This document shows, in pieces, positions 15,898-25,942 of a stretch of 64,000 nucleotides of DNA. The notes below the pieces were generated by a model. That model saw only the letters and a program-made list of their open reading frames with translations. It did not search any database and was not told where the DNA came from. A program made the translations under genes and the position numbers. Numbering within the stretch: position 1 is the first letter of the stretch; each line of letters begins with the position of its first letter. Source of the DNA: an uncultured Alphaproteobacteria bacterium (GTDB taxonomy: Bacteria > Pseudomonadota > Alphaproteobacteria > Puniceispirillales > UBA1172); NCBI GenBank assembly GCA_958431225.1, contig OY288107.1:755953-819952 (forward strand). Reading direction: 5' to 3'.

Positions 15898-17370
15898 CTA
15901 TACCCCAAGACAGACATATTTCATTTCAAGATACTCATCAATGCCATAGCGGCTACCCTCGCGCCCGACCCCTGATTGCTTAACGCCGCCAAAAGGTCCA
16001 ATCTCATTGGAAAAAATGCCGGTATTCACCGACACGATGCCATAATCTAATTGTTCCGCCACCCGCCACACGCGTGCCATATCGCGCGCGAAAAAATATG
16101 ATGCCAGCCCGAAAATCGTATCATTCGCCAGCCCCACCACCTCATCTTCGCTTTTGAAACGAAATAACGGGGCGACGGGGCCAAAAATCTCCTCACGAAA
16201 CACCCGCATTTTTGGGGTAGCATCGGTTAAAATAGTCGGCTCAAAAAACGTGGTCTCCAGACCAGCCCCCAAATCAGCACCCAAATCGGCACGTTTGCCG
16301 CCAACCACCGCTTCAGCCCCGTGTGCCAACGCATCCTCAACACATTCCGCAACTTTTTCCAACGCCGCCGCATCAATCAGCGGCCCTATCGTCACCCCCG
16401 CCTCCATCCCATCCCCGAGACGCATCTTCTTCACTTCCTCGGTCAAGGCGGCGGCAAAATCATCATAGATCCCATCTTGGACAAAAATCCGATTGGCACA
16501 AACACAAGTCTGCCCAGCATTGCGGAATTTAGACGCCAGCGCTTCGGGCACCGCAACCGATAGGTCGGCATCATCAAAAACAATCAAAGGCGCATTCCCC
16601 CCCAATTCCATACTGACTTTTTTCACGGTTTCCGCCGATTGTTGCATCAACCGCCGCCCAACCTCGGTGGAACCGGTAAAACTAATTTTCCGCACCAGAG
16701 CATTGGCGCATAACTCCCCACCAATAGCGGCGGCATCGCTACTCGTGATGATATTGACAATCCCCGCCGGCACCCCGGCCCGATGCGCCAATTCCGCCAA
16801 AGCCAAAGCCGAAAGCGGCGTCTGTTGCGCCGGCTTAACCACCCCCGCACATCCCGCCGCCATGCCCGGGGCGACTTTGCGCGTAATCATCGCATTAGGG
16901 AAGTTCCAAGGGGTAATCGCCCCATAAACACCAATCGGCTGTTTCAACACCATGAGCCGTTTATCGTGCTGATGCGGCATCAAAATATCGCCGGTGATGC
17001 GCCGTCCTTCTTCGGCAAACCAATCAATAAAACTAGCCCCATAAGCAATTTCCCCCTTGGCTTCGGCGAGGGGCTTGCCCATCTCAAGGGTGAGAATCTG
17101 CGCCAAATCATCTTGGTTTTGCATAATTAAATTAAACCAGTCGCGCATAATCATAGCACGGGTTTTGGCGGTCTCGCGCGCCCAAGATTTTTGTGCCTTC
17201 GCCGCCACCTCAATAGCATGGCGCGCCATCGCCGCATCGGCATCAGCAACCTCAGCAATCACCGCCCCGGTAGCAGGATTAGTGACAGCAAAGCGTTTTT
17301 CCGCCGCCACCCATTGCCCATCAATATAGGCATCACTTTTCAACAAAGATGCGTCAGCAAGTTGCATCAT
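15898..17370 (-). CDS. gabD: NAD(P)-dependent succinate-semialdehyde dehydrogenase (GabD-like)
   Basis: This 490-residue aldehyde dehydrogenase has the conserved Glu in VSMELGGNAPLIVFDDAD near residues 252-269, the catalytic Cys in FRNAGQTCVCANR near 281-293, and the NAD-binding FTGSTEVGRRLM. Similarity is closest to GabD-type succinate-semialdehyde dehydrogenases, which complete GABA catabolism. This would fit putrescine breakdown by the puuA/puuB-like genes at the left edge, though a role with malonate semialdehyde from DMSP carbon cannot be excluded. GGAG precedes two adjacent ATG codons at 17370 and 17367; either could be used. Confidence 0.85.
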   Translation of the reverse strand: MMQLADASLLKSDAYIDGQWVAAEKRFAVTNPATGAVIAEVADADAAMARHAIEVAAKAQKSWARETAKTRAMIMRDWFNLIMQNQDDLAQILTLEMGKPLAEAKGEIAYGASFIDWFAEEGRRITGDILMPHQHDKRLMVLKQPIGVYGAITPWNFPNAMITRKVAPGMAAGCAGVVKPAQQTPLSALALAELAHRAGVPAGIVNIITSSDAAAIGGELCANALVRKISFTGSTEVGRRLMQQSAETVKKVSMELGGNAPLIVFDDADLSVAVPEALASKFRNAGQTCVCANRIFVQDGIYDDFAAALTEEVKKMRLGDGMEAGVTIGPLIDAAALEKVAECVEDALAHGAEAVVGGKRADLGADLGAGLETTFFEPTILTDATPKMRVFREEIFGPVAPLFRFKSEDEVVGLANDTIFGLASYFFARDMARVWRVAEQLDYGIVSVNTGIFSNEIGPFGGVKQSGVGREGSRYGIDEYLEMKYVCLGV

Positions 17371-17419
17371 CAAACTCCATTATGAAAGAGGGGATAAAGC
17401 GGAGGCTCAGCCTCAAGGT

Positions 17420-18034
17420 TTAAAGCAACCCGGCGACACGTTCCCAATTCACCAGATGATTGAGAAAATTATCCAAATAGGCGGGACGTTTATTGCGGAA
17501 ATCAATATAATACGAATGTTCCCACACATCGCAGCCCAGCAACGCCACCTGCCCAAAACAAAGGGGATTGACGCCATTTTCGGTTTTGGTGACGGCGAGG
17601 GCGCCATCGGCTTGTTTCATCAACCAGCACCAGCCGGAACCAAACTGCCCAGCCCCAGCGGCGGCAAATTCGGACTTGAACGCATCAACCGAACCAAAAT
17701 TCTCAACTAGGGCTTTTTCTAACTCGGGAGGCATCTTATCCCCCCCCCCATGATTCGCATTAGGCGTCATCATCTCCCAGAACTGAATATGATTCCAATG
17801 TTGTGCAGCATTATTAAACAACCCCGACTGCACCAATGCCCCGGATACATAGGTAGCCACAACAATCTCCTCAAGCGATTTTTCTTTGTGTTCGGATTCG
17901 GCGAGCAATTTATTGCCATTATCCACATAGGCTTTGTGGTGCAGGTCATGGTGAAATTCAAGGGTTTCTTGGCTCATCCCCTTAGACGCCAGCGCGTCAT
18001 AGGCATAAGGCAGGTCGGGAAGTGTAAAAGACAT
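17420..18034 (-). CDS. sodB: Superoxide dismutase (Fe type)
   Basis: This 204-residue enzyme has the four metal ligands of Fe/Mn-SOD: His in LEFHHDLHHKAYVDN near residue 27, His in NNAAQHWNHIQFW near 75, and Asp and His in GCDVWEHSYYIDFRN near 163-167. GSGWCWL and the GAGAGQFG stretch (Gln at the iron-type position) favour iron. It removes superoxide in the cytoplasm. The ATG at 18034 with AGGAAA 7 bases upstream is preferred. A 16-bp unit beginning GCATATTTTCC is repeated twice with a partial third copy at 18049-18087 just upstream. Confidence 0.94.
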   Translation of the reverse strand: MSFTLPDLPYAYDALASKGMSQETLEFHHDLHHKAYVDNGNKLLAESEHKEKSLEEIVVATYVSGALVQSGLFNNAAQHWNHIQFWEMMTPNANHGGGDKMPPELEKALVENFGSVDAFKSEFAAAGAGQFGSGWCWLMKQADGALAVTKTENGVNPLCFGQVALLGCDVWEHSYYIDFRNKRPAYLDNFLNHLVNWERVAGLL

Positions 18035-18048
18035 AGCGGTTTCCTTTC

Positions 18049-18087
18049 GCATATTTTCCAGGTCGCATATTTTCCAGGTCGCATATT
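18049..18087. repeat. Short tandem repeat upstream of sodB
   Basis: A 16-bp unit, GCATATTTTCCAGGTC, is present twice in direct succession with a third partial copy (GCATATT). It lies in the probable leader or promoter region of sodB. No regulator site is recognised in it. Confidence 0.6.
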
Positions 18088-18151
18088 GTTAAGGCGTGGC
18101 TTTCATTATAGGGCAAAAACAGCATAAAAAAACCACCTTTTGAAAAAAAAT

Positions 18152-18182
18152 TTGCCAAAAGCATAATAGATGATGCTATAAT
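18152..18182 (+). promoter_or_regulatory. Probable sigma70 promoter of the small ORF at 18228
   Basis: TTGCCA and a perfect TATAAT are separated by 19 bases, slightly longer than ideal, about 45 bases before the start codon at 18228. The surrounding sequence is AT-rich. Confidence 0.45.
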
Positions 18183-18227
18183 AGCATGCATTGCACAACA
18201 CATCTTTACTATGAGGAGATTTTTCAT

Positions 18228-18461
18228 ATGCCTTTTCTTTTACTCATCGCCTTTATAGCGGTAGGCACATCGGATACATACCGCGAATTTGCGCGCCACA
18301 GCAACGGTATGGCGGAATATAAATTCATCACGGTTCGGTGCAAATCCGGCGTCAATTCCAGCGGTTATGCCTACGCGCCTTTTGACAAAATCACATTAAA
18401 GCAAGTCAATACCGATGGTTCGGTGACCTTGCCCGCTTGCGTTGATGGCACCGACCAATAG
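18228..18461 (+). CDS. Small exported or membrane-anchored protein of unknown function
   Basis: This 77-residue frame begins MPFLLLIAFIAVGTSDTYRE, a short hydrophobic N-terminus resembling a signal peptide or anchor, followed by a polar segment with two Cys residues (VRCKSGVNSSGYAY and LPACVDG). GAGGAG lies 9 bases before the ATG, and a good promoter precedes it, so it is likely expressed. No family is recognised. It ends 4 bases before the convergent argG stop. Confidence 0.6.
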   Translation: MPFLLLIAFIAVGTSDTYREFARHSNGMAEYKFITVRCKSGVNSSGYAYAPFDKITLKQVNTDGSVTLPACVDGTDQ

Positions 18462-18465
18462 GGTT

Positions 18466-19689
18466 TTATTTCTTACCGCCAGTAATGAGGCGATTGACGC
18501 GCAAGCGCAACGCGTTGAGGCGAATAAAACCCTCGGCATCGGCTTGGTCGTAATCCGCCGTGCCTTCTTCAAAGGTGACTAAATCGGGCTGATAGAGCGA
18601 TTGCGGGCTTTGGCGGCCGCAGATGATGACATTGCCTTTATAGAGTTGCACCCGCACCTGTCCGCTAACATTATGTTGGCTGGCATCAATGGCGGCTTGC
18701 AACATCTCGCGTTCAGGGTCAAACCAGAAGCCGTTATAGATCAACTCGGCATAGCGGGGCATCAGCGCGTCTTTGGCGTGGGCGGCGTTGCGGTCAAGGG
18801 TGAGCGATTCCATCGCCCGCCGTGCTTTGAGCAAAATCGTCCCCCCGGGGGTTTCATAGACCCCCCGCGATTTCATGCCAACAAAGCGATTCTCCACCAA
18901 ATCCAAACGCCCAATACCATTTTTGCCCCCAAGCAGATTCAACTCGTGCAAAAGGCTTGCGGGCGACAACGCTTTGCCATCAATCGCCACCGGGTCGCCC
19001 TCAACAAAATCAATGGTGATTTCGGTGATTTTATCGGGGGCATCCATCGGTGCGGTGGTGCGCGTAAAAATATATTCTTCCGGGGCAAGCCAAGGGTCTT
19101 CCAAAACCTTACCCTCCGCCGAGATATGCAAAAGATTCGCATCGACACTAAACGGCGCTTCCCCGCGTTTATCTTGGGGGATGCTGATCTGGTGTTGTTC
19201 GGCATATTCAATCAGGCGCGTGCGCGAGGTGAGATCCCATTGACGCCAAGGTGCCACCACCTTAATATCGGGGGCCAACGCATAATAGCCGAGCTCAAAG
19301 CGCACTTGGTCATTGCCCTTGCCCGTGGCCCCATGGCTCACCGCATCCGCCCCCACCTCGCGGGCGATTTCAATCTGGCGTTTGGCGATTAAAGGGCGCG
19401 CAATAGCCGTCCCCAAAAGATACGCACCCTCATAAAGCGCATTGGCACGAAACATCGGGAACACATAATCGCTAACAAATTCCTCGCGCAAATCTTCAAT
19501 ATAAATTTCACGGATTCCCAGTGCTTCGGCTTTCGTGCGTGCTGGTTCAATATCCTCGCCCTGCCCGATATCGGCGGTAAAGGTCACCACCTCGGCGCCC
19601 AATTCTTCCTGCAACCACCGCAGAATCACCGAAGTATCAAGCCCCCCCGAATAGGCGAGAACAATTTTTTTTATCGCTGGCTTATCCAT
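18466..19689 (-). CDS. argG: Argininosuccinate synthase
   Basis: This 407-residue enzyme joins citrulline and aspartate with ATP in arginine synthesis. It has the N-type ATP pyrophosphatase P-loop [12 protein letters not shown] near residues 10-21, the citrulline/ATP region [15 protein letters not shown] near 114-128, and [14 protein letters not shown]. The start at 19689 (MDKPAIKK) matches the family's usual N-terminus; the longer frame upstream overlaps the divergent phhB gene and adds an unlikely hydrophobic leader. Confidence 0.95.
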   Translation of the reverse strand: MDKPAIKKIVLAYSGGLDTSVILRWLQEELGAEVVTFTADIGQGEDIEPARTKAEALGIREIYIEDLREEFVSDYVFPMFRANALYEGAYLLGTAIARPLIAKRQIEIAREVGADAVSHGATGKGNDQVRFELGYYALAPDIKVVAPWRQWDLTSRTRLIEYAEQHQISIPQDKRGEAPFSVDANLLHISAEGKVLEDPWLAPEEYIFTRTTAPMDAPDKITEITIDFVEGDPVAIDGKALSPASLLHELNLLGGKNGIGRLDLVENRFVGMKSRGVYETPGGTILLKARRAMESLTLDRNAAHAKDALMPRYAELIYNGFWFDPEREMLQAAIDASQHNVSGQVRVQLYKGNVIICGRQSPQSLYQPDLVTFEEGTADYDQADAEGFIRLNALRLRVNRLITGGKK

Positions 19690-19756
19690 AACGCCTAATG
19701 TATAGATGATTCCAACAGATGAAGCAATCAAGAATGCGAATCAACTAGGGGGAGTC

Positions 19757-20074
19757 ATGACCGAACGCCTCAACGACAGCGCTATTGACAGCGCGCTAGC
19801 AAAATTGCCCGCATGGGAACTATGCCCCGAACGCCGCAGCATCAGCCGCGACTTCAAATTCGGCAATTTCAACCAAGCCTTTGGCTTCATGGTGCGGGGG
19901 GCATTATTGGCGGAGAAAATGAATCACCACCCCGAATGGCAAAATAACTATGCCCGCGTCGCTGTGCGCCTAACCACGCATGCGGTCAAAGGCTTGAGCG
20001 CGTTAGACATCAAAATGGCACAAGCAATGGATCAATTTTATGCTGAAATGGGGCCAAAAATGGGGATAGAGTAA
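19757..20074 (+). CDS. phhB: Pterin-4a-carbinolamine dehydratase
   Basis: This 105-residue protein has the family core RDFKFGNFNQAFGFM, KMNHHPEWQNNYARV (the catalytic double His plus Pro-Glu-Trp) and LTTHAVKGLSALDI. It dehydrates 4a-hydroxytetrahydrobiopterin; in bacteria lacking phenylalanine hydroxylase it may serve other pterin chemistry. GGGGGAG precedes the ATG. Its stop overlaps the start of the trmH-like gene as TAATG. Confidence 0.92.
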   Translation: MTERLNDSAIDSALAKLPAWELCPERRSISRDFKFGNFNQAFGFMVRGALLAEKMNHHPEWQNNYARVAVRLTTHAVKGLSALDIKMAQAMDQFYAEMGPKMGIE

Positions 20075-20628
20075 TGCGGGGTTATAGCGCGCTAGGGGTA
20101 GAAGGCGTGAGCAAAATGCGAAACGCCGGGGCCGTCATCCGCACCGCCCACGCTTTTGGGGCGCGTTTCGCCTTTGTCGTCGGCGGTAAATTCAGCCAAA
20201 ACGAAATCACCCAAACCGACACCTCCAAAGCCAGCGCGCAACTACCCTTCTATCATTTCACCAGTGCCGACAGCATGCTCCTGCCCCAAGCCTGCCGCTT
20301 AGTCGGCATTGAAATCACCGACGATGCCGAAATTTTGCCAAGTTTCCGCCATCCCCGCCAAGCCGCCTACATATTAGGCTCCGAACGTCTAGGCTTGAGC
20401 ACCGAAATGTTAGCCCGCTGCGACCATATTATCCAAATCCCCACACGCTTTTCGCTCAATCTAGCGGTAGCCGGGGCATTGGTGCTATATGACCGCTTAC
20501 AGATGCTCGAACGTTTTGCCCCACGTCCCCTTATGGCAGGCGGGATACTAGAAGCAAGCGACCCGCCACCAGCCTTCGGTGCGCCCTTATGGGTGCGCAA
20601 AGACAAAAAACGCACACAAAATCAATAA
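20074..20628 (+). CDS. TrmH/SpoU-family RNA 2'-O-methyltransferase
   Basis: This 184-residue SPOUT methyltransferase has the three family motifs: VEGVSKMRNAGAVIRTAHAF (motif 1, with the conserved Asn and Arg), AYILGSERLGLS (motif 2) and IIQIPTRFSLNLAVAGALVL (motif 3). It uses S-adenosylmethionine to methylate ribose in tRNA or rRNA. The short length, without an extra RNA-binding domain, resembles TrmL/TrmH-like enzymes, but the exact target nucleotide cannot be assigned. It is coupled to phhB. Confidence 0.85.
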   Translation: MRGYSALGVEGVSKMRNAGAVIRTAHAFGARFAFVVGGKFSQNEITQTDTSKASAQLPFYHFTSADSMLLPQACRLVGIEITDDAEILPSFRHPRQAAYILGSERLGLSTEMLARCDHIIQIPTRFSLNLAVAGALVLYDRLQMLERFAPRPLMAGGILEASDPPPAFGAPLWVRKDKKRTQNQ

Positions 20629-20670
20629 AAGGGGCTTGCGTTTTTGCGCTTATTTTGCGATTCTAGAAAC

Positions 20671-21204
20671 ATGAAAACCACAACAAACATATTGCCATTA
20701 TTTTGGCGCACGACCCTGATGCTGATACTCGCCATAGGCATCAATATAAGCATCGCTCACGCCCAAGCCAGCGCCCCCGCCAGCACCCATAAAGATTGGG
20801 AGGCACATGTCTATAATGAGGGCGCGAATAGACAATGTTTTATCACCAGCACCCCCAAAACCCTAAAAGGCGATTACGACCGCAACAACCGCGATGAGAC
20901 GCGCGTCTACCTAACGCATCGTGCTAATTTCCGCGATGAAATCAGCGTTTTTGCCGGCTATCGCTACCGCGCCAATTCCGAAGTGGTATTTGATATTGAT
21001 GGCAAAAAATTCAAACTTTACATTGATGGCAGTTATGCGTGGGGGTTTGAAAACCAAGGCCCCGCCATCATCAAAGCCATGAAACGCGGGCACAAATTGA
21101 CCGTCACCGGCATTTCCAGTCGCGGCAATACGACCATTGATATCTATTCGCTATCAGGCTTCACCGCCGCCTATGCGGCGATTGGAAAATTATGCCCCAA
21201 ATAA
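20671..21204 (+). CDS. Secreted invasion-associated locus B (IalB) family protein
   Basis: This 177-residue protein has a cleavable signal (hydrophobic [19 protein letters not shown], residues about 16-34). The IalB-like domain contains Cys in [44 protein letters not shown] and a terminal Cys in GKLCPK. The two cysteines could form a disulfide in the periplasm. Family members are common in alphaproteobacteria, including free-living ones, so the pathogen name is historical. The ATG at 20671 is preferred over an upstream TTG. The 3' end overlaps the rlmN start by 13 bases. Confidence 0.78.
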   Translation: MKTTTNILPLFWRTTLMLILAIGINISIAHAQASAPASTHKDWEAHVYNEGANRQCFITSTPKTLKGDYDRNNRDETRVYLTHRANFRDEISVFAGYRYRANSEVVFDIDGKKFKLYIDGSYAWGFENQGPAIIKAMKRGHKLTVTGISSRGNTTIDIYSLSGFTAAYAAIGKLCPK

Positions 21205-22283
21205 GCACGGCACCCCCAACTGACATCACCGGACTTGATCTGGCGGAACTAACGGCACATGTGGAAACACTAGGCTTCCCGGCATTTCGCGCACGGCAAA
21301 TCTGGCGTTGGGTATGGCGGCACGGGCTGACACGTTTTGACGATATGACCGATTTAGGTAAAGAAACCCGCCAAACCTTAGCCCAACATCTCAGCATAAC
21401 CCGCCCCAGCATCAGCACCCGCCAACAATCGCGTGACGGCACCATAAAATGGCTATTGCGTTTCGGCGATGGGCATGAGGCGGAATGCGTCTATATCCCC
21501 GAAAGCACCCGCGGCACGCTATGTATTTCCTCACAAATCGGCTGCACCCTAACCTGCCCCTTCTGCCATACCGGCACCCAACGTTTAGTGCGGAATTTAA
21601 GCACCGGCGAAATCACCGGACAAGTGCTGATCGCCATGGACGCCTTGGGCGAATGGCCGGCAACCCAGCACGGACGCCGCCTCACCAATATCGTACTCAT
21701 GGGCATGGGCGAACCCCTTTACAATTATGACAATGTCGCCAAAGCCATGCACATCATCATGAGCAACGAAGGCATCGGCATCTCCAAAAGGCGCATCACG
21801 CTTTCCACATCGGGCATCGTCCCAGAAATCGCCCGCACCGGCACCGAATTAGGGGTCAATCTAGCCATATCACTGCATGCCAGTACCGATGCTTTGCGCG
21901 ATATATTGGTGCCAATCAACCGCAAATATCCCCTAGATATGCTGATTGAGGCGTGCCGTGCCTACCCCGCCCTATCCAACGCACGGCGCATCACTTGGGA
22001 ATATGTCATGCTTGACGGCATCAATGACAGCGATGCCGATGCGCGCGCATTATTGCAGCGCATTCAAGGGATTCCGTCCAAAATCAACCTCATCCCATTC
22101 AACCCATGGCCAAACAGCCCCTATCAATGCGCCGCCCCTGAACGCATAGAAAATTTCGCCAAAATTGTCATGAAAGCCGGCTATGCCAGCCCCGTGCGCA
22201 CCCCAAGGGGCGATGATATTTTGGCGGCGTGCGGTCAGCTCAAAACCGCCTCACAACGCCCGCCAAAACGCCAACTTGCATAA
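21192..22283 (+). CDS. rlmN: 23S rRNA (adenine2503-C2)-methyltransferase / tRNA methyltransferase
   Basis: This 363-residue radical SAM enzyme has the cluster motif in [16 protein letters not shown] near residues 114-129 (Cx3Cx2C) and conserved [31 protein letters not shown] and LAISLHAST. The catalytic C-terminal Cys is in [10 protein letters not shown] near 341. It methylates A2503 of 23S rRNA and A37 of some tRNAs. The length matches the family. Confidence 0.95.
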   Translation: MPQISTAPPTDITGLDLAELTAHVETLGFPAFRARQIWRWVWRHGLTRFDDMTDLGKETRQTLAQHLSITRPSISTRQQSRDGTIKWLLRFGDGHEAECVYIPESTRGTLCISSQIGCTLTCPFCHTGTQRLVRNLSTGEITGQVLIAMDALGEWPATQHGRRLTNIVLMGMGEPLYNYDNVAKAMHIIMSNEGIGISKRRITLSTSGIVPEIARTGTELGVNLAISLHASTDALRDILVPINRKYPLDMLIEACRAYPALSNARRITWEYVMLDGINDSDADARALLQRIQGIPSKINLIPFNPWPNSPYQCAAPERIENFAKIVMKAGYASPVRTPRGDDILAACGQLKTASQRPPKRQLA

Positions 22284-22380
22284 ATTTAACGATATGCCTT
22301 GAATTCGCCACAAAACATCGCTACATTAAGTATAAGTGCAATTTTGTTCCAATGCCCACACGAGAGAACATAGGAGAACA

Positions 22381-23112
22381 ATGATGAACAATCAACGCTA
22401 TATGAATACCGCGGCAGTCGATCAAGCCGTGTTTGACCAAGGCTTACGCGCCTATATGCTAGGGGTCTATAATTATATGACCACCGCTTTAGCCGTCACC
22501 GGGCTCACCGCTTTTGGCACGAAAATGCTGACCGTTTCCGATGCCGGGCTAACGCCTTTAGGGGTGATGCTTTACACAACGCCACTACATTGGGTGGTAG
22601 CACTCGCACCGCTAGGCATGGTGTTCTGGCTATCGGCGCGTCTGCATGCCATGAGCGTCGGCAAAGCCCAAGGGCTTTTCTATGCGTTCGCCGCATTGAT
22701 GGGGGTATCGCTATCCGCCGTGCTGATTGCCTATACCGGCGAAAGCGTGGCACGTGCCTTCTTTATCACGGCAGGGGCTTTCGCTGGCTTGAGCCTTTAT
22801 GGTTATACGACCAAACGCAATCTCGCACCTTTGGGGGCATTTTTGGTGATTGGTGTCGTCGGGCTATTGCTGGCGATGATTGTCAATATGTTCATTGGTA
22901 GCACCGGCTTTGACCTGCTGATTTGCGTTGGCGGGGTGCTGATTTTCGCCGGGCTGACCGCGTATGATACCCAAGCGATTAAGCTCATGTATCTAGCATC
23001 GGATAGCCGCAGTGCCATGGCGAAAAAATCCATCCACGGCGCGCTAAGGCTGTATTTGGATTTCATCAACATGTTCATGTTCCTATTACAGCTCATCGGC
23101 AACCGCGAGTAA
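22381..23112 (+). CDS. Bax inhibitor-1/YccA family membrane protein
   Basis: This 243-residue protein has about seven hydrophobic helices and the UPF0005/BI-1 features LRAYMLGVYNYMTTALAVTG near the N-terminus and GLTAYDTQAIKLMY, with the conserved Asp, near the C-terminus. Relatives are inner-membrane proteins linked to calcium leak or to FtsH-dependent proteolysis. AGGAG lies 4 bases before tandem ATG codons at 22381 and 22384. Confidence 0.9.
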   Translation: MMNNQRYMNTAAVDQAVFDQGLRAYMLGVYNYMTTALAVTGLTAFGTKMLTVSDAGLTPLGVMLYTTPLHWVVALAPLGMVFWLSARLHAMSVGKAQGLFYAFAALMGVSLSAVLIAYTGESVARAFFITAGAFAGLSLYGYTTKRNLAPLGAFLVIGVVGLLLAMIVNMFIGSTGFDLLICVGGVLIFAGLTAYDTQAIKLMYLASDSRSAMAKKSIHGALRLYLDFINMFMFLLQLIGNRE

Positions 23113-23120
23113 CCGAACGG

Positions 23121-24269
23121 CTAGCCATCCTCCGCCCAAAGACGGTCAAGAATCGGCGGTAGCACACGCATACCGCCGATTCCTAACGCGGCATTGCGGA
23201 GCCGTGCCAAACCACGCGGCGGCGCAAACACCCGCCCGGCGGCGTTAGCTAAATCAAGAATATGCCTAATTTTACGCATGCGCATCGCCGCCCATAAGGG
23301 GATGGTAGTTTCCAAATCATCCCCCCCCGCCCCCATACTCATGAGACTCGCGGCATCCACCAAAGCCTGCCCGGCACCTTGGGCGAGATGCGGCGGCATA
23401 GCATGCGCGCTATCGCCGGTCAGCACCACCCGCCCGCGCATCCAACTATCACAGCGCGCCCAGATAGGCAGAGGCACGGCATCCACCGGCGGCAACGCAA
23501 CATCCGCAAGATAGGGATGCTGTGCCAGTAATTTCCGCGCGCCCGCCTCCTCATCAACCCCCACCACCACCAAATTCAAATGCCCATCCTTCAAAGGATA
23601 ATGGACAATATGCCCGCCATCCCCAAGCCAAATACTCGTTGAAGCCGAAGCCAATACCGGCGTTATATCATCACCCAAAGGCAAAACAAACCGCCAAGCA
23701 AAACGGGGTGTAGCCAAAGGTTTTATGGATTCCCCCCCATCAATAAATTGCCGACACACCCCGCGCATACCATCAGCACCAAACACCCAATCGCCATCAA
23801 TCTCCCCACCATCTTTAAGACTAACCTGCGCGCCATTGTTGCGGTTCTCAACCCCCACCGCTATATCTTTAACAACACGAACATCATCAAAATCGTTGAG
23901 GCGTGCGCGCAACGCCGCCAACAACCCCCGCCGACACACCGCCCCATAAGGCTGACGTTTATGCGCGTCATCAAGGGGAATATGCAGCAAAGTATTCCCC
24001 CGCCCCAAAGCCAAAAACCGCATCGCCATAAGCGGTAATGTATGACCCTGCACCGCCTCCGCACATCCCAAAACTTCCAAAGCCCCCCAACCATTCGCCG
24101 CCATCTGCACCCCGCCTAAATGCGCCTTGGGTAAAGATTCACCCCCCTCATTGAGGGCCCCCTCAATGAGCGTCAGGTGATGCCCCAATGACGCACAAGC
24201 CACCGCCATCGCCAAGCCAGCAATCCCATCACCAACCACAATAATATGTCGCTTATTTTGCGCGCGCAT
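23121..24269 (-). CDS. FAD-dependent aromatic monooxygenase (salicylate hydroxylase/UbiH group)
   Basis: This 382-residue class A flavoprotein monooxygenase has the FAD motif VVGDGIAGLAMAVACASLG (residues 11-29), the DG motif WVFGADGMRG near 161-170 and the GD motif VVLTGDSAHAMPPHLAQGAG near 280-299. It would hydroxylate an aromatic substrate using NAD(P)H and oxygen. The substrate is unknown; a ubiquinone-pathway role is possible but not indicated by neighbours. The glycine in position three of the usual GxGxxG is preceded by Asp, an accepted variant. Confidence 0.82.
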   Translation of the reverse strand: MRAQNKRHIIVVGDGIAGLAMAVACASLGHHLTLIEGALNEGGESLPKAHLGGVQMAANGWGALEVLGCAEAVQGHTLPLMAMRFLALGRGNTLLHIPLDDAHKRQPYGAVCRRGLLAALRARLNDFDDVRVVKDIAVGVENRNNGAQVSLKDGGEIDGDWVFGADGMRGVCRQFIDGGESIKPLATPRFAWRFVLPLGDDITPVLASASTSIWLGDGGHIVHYPLKDGHLNLVVVGVDEEAGARKLLAQHPYLADVALPPVDAVPLPIWARCDSWMRGRVVLTGDSAHAMPPHLAQGAGQALVDAASLMSMGAGGDDLETTIPLWAAMRMRKIRHILDLANAAGRVFAPPRGLARLRNAALGIGGMRVLPPILDRLWAEDG

Positions 24270-24374
24270 CGCACCCCCCTTTTCATGGCTTCCCTTTCAT
24301 AGCCTCCCACCCGCCAAGGCGCAAACACCAATTTCATCTTGCCAAGCCAATAAATCGCGTTAATCTCTACCCCC

Positions 24375-25202
24375 ATGGCAGGGGCATTTATTTTCGGGCT
24401 AGGTTTCACCGGCACCAGACTAGCAAAAGCATTACGCGCACAAGGCTGGCAAGTGCGGGGAACGCAAAGACACGCCGATGAAGCGGCAGGCATTTATGAA
24501 TTCAAAGCCGGTGGCGGCATCAAAAATTTCGCCAAAATTATGGACGGCATCACCCACATCATCTCCACCATCCCCGTCATCAACGGCAGCGACCCGGTAT
24601 TAGCGGCACACGGCACCGCCCTAGCCGAGATGGGCGCATGGACAGGCTACATTTCCGCCACCAGCGTTTATAGCGAAGCAGATGGCGGTTGGGTCACCGA
24701 AGACAGCCCCACAGAACCAACATCCAAACGCGGGGCATTGCGCCGCCAAGCCGAACAAGACTGGCAAAACCTCACCGGCGCAGAGATTTTTCGCGCGGCA
24801 GGCATTTACGGCAAAACCCGTTCAGCATTTGATGCCTTGCGCGCTGGCACCGCCCGCATCATCGTCAAACCCGGGCATCGCTTTAATCGCATCCATGTAG
24901 ATGATTTGGTGCGCATCATCAGCACAGCGATGGACAACCCCGCCCGCAAGCGCATCCTAAATTGCGCCGATGGCACCCCGGCGGAATCTGGCGCCGTCAT
25001 ACGCGAAGCCGCCAAATTGCTAGGGGTAGAACCGCCCCCTTCGGTCAATTTTGCCGATGCCGAAATGTCCGCAATGGCGCGCAGTTTTTACGCCACCGCA
25101 AGATGCGTAGATGCGTCAAAAATAAAACGCGAATTGGGGTTAGATTTACTTTATCCCGATTACAAAGCCGGATTAAAAGCCATATTAGCCGAGGAAGCAT
25201 AA
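24375..25202 (+). CDS. NAD(P)-dependent epimerase/SDR-like oxidoreductase (YeeZ type)
   Basis: This 275-residue extended SDR-like protein has an N-terminal nucleotide-binding motif IFGLGFTGTRLAKALRAQG (residues 6-24), an ISATSVYSEADGGWV segment where the catalytic Tyr would lie, and RIHVDDLVRII. It resembles YeeZ-type proteins of unknown substrate. The stop codon overlaps the ATG of the DUF1289 gene, so the pair is coupled. Confidence 0.8.
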   Translation: MAGAFIFGLGFTGTRLAKALRAQGWQVRGTQRHADEAAGIYEFKAGGGIKNFAKIMDGITHIISTIPVINGSDPVLAAHGTALAEMGAWTGYISATSVYSEADGGWVTEDSPTEPTSKRGALRRQAEQDWQNLTGAEIFRAAGIYGKTRSAFDALRAGTARIIVKPGHRFNRIHVDDLVRIISTAMDNPARKRILNCADGTPAESGAVIREAAKLLGVEPPPSVNFADAEMSAMARSFYATARCVDASKIKRELGLDLLYPDYKAGLKAILAEEA

Positions 25203-25942
25203 TGGACCCTTTCACCGCCATGCTCACCGAAGCCCTAAAATACACCGCCAGCGACCACAGCCCCTGTATAGGCATTTGCGACCACACCGCAACCCAAGCC
25301 TGTAGCGGTTGCCAACGCCGCCATAACGACGTTGAAAATTGGCGCACCTTAGACGCAAAAACCCGTAAAACCATCTGGGAAAAAATCCCAAAAAAATTGG
25401 CACATAAAAAAACACAATTCCTACGCCTACCCCTAGACCAAGAAGATATTTTACATCTAGCAAAAGCACGCCTAGAAGCAGGAGGGACATGGATGCTAGG
25501 AGGATTATCGGCAACAAAAGCCACAGGAAACTACACCGCTATCAACAGCGACGGCACAACAACATTGCGCCTACACGAAGACATAAAAATGCGCGCGCTA
25601 TTATGGGCACCCCCAACAAAACGTCCGCAACGTTCGCAACGTTTAGACGATGCGCCCTCAACCCTACCGCTTTTATTAGTAGTTGCCCGCGCCCGCCTTG
25701 ACCGTGGCGAAGGCGCACACCAAAAACCCCTCCCCAAAAACTACCGCGAAATCCCCCAACCAAACGATAGTTTCCGCATCAGTGCCTCCGCCAACAAATA
25801 CCGCATAGAATCCGCCCTAGCCACCGCCGAAACTATCACCGATAGTGTCGGCAACACCGCCACGCCCCTACCCACATCCCTTTTCCTTAACGGCTTAACT
25901 TTACCCGCAAGCTACGCTCTAGGGCTAACCCTCCTGCCCTAA
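25202..25942 (+). CDS. DUF1289 domain protein with long C-terminal extension
   Basis: This 246-residue protein carries an N-terminal DUF1289 domain (residues about 20-70) with the Cys pattern SPCIGICDH and ACSGCQRRHNDVENW, consistent with a small metal-binding module. The remaining 170 residues are polar, low in recognisable motifs and longer than usual for this family. The frame is coupled to the upstream SDR gene by a shared A (TAATG). It overlaps the dmdB-like gene by 4 bases tail to tail. Function unknown. Confidence 0.75.
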   Translation: MDPFTAMLTEALKYTASDHSPCIGICDHTATQACSGCQRRHNDVENWRTLDAKTRKTIWEKIPKKLAHKKTQFLRLPLDQEDILHLAKARLEAGGTWMLGGLSATKATGNYTAINSDGTTTLRLHEDIKMRALLWAPPTKRPQRSQRLDDAPSTLPLLLVVARARLDRGEGAHQKPLPKNYREIPQPNDSFRISASANKYRIESALATAETITDSVGNTATPLPTSLFLNGLTLPASYALGLTLLP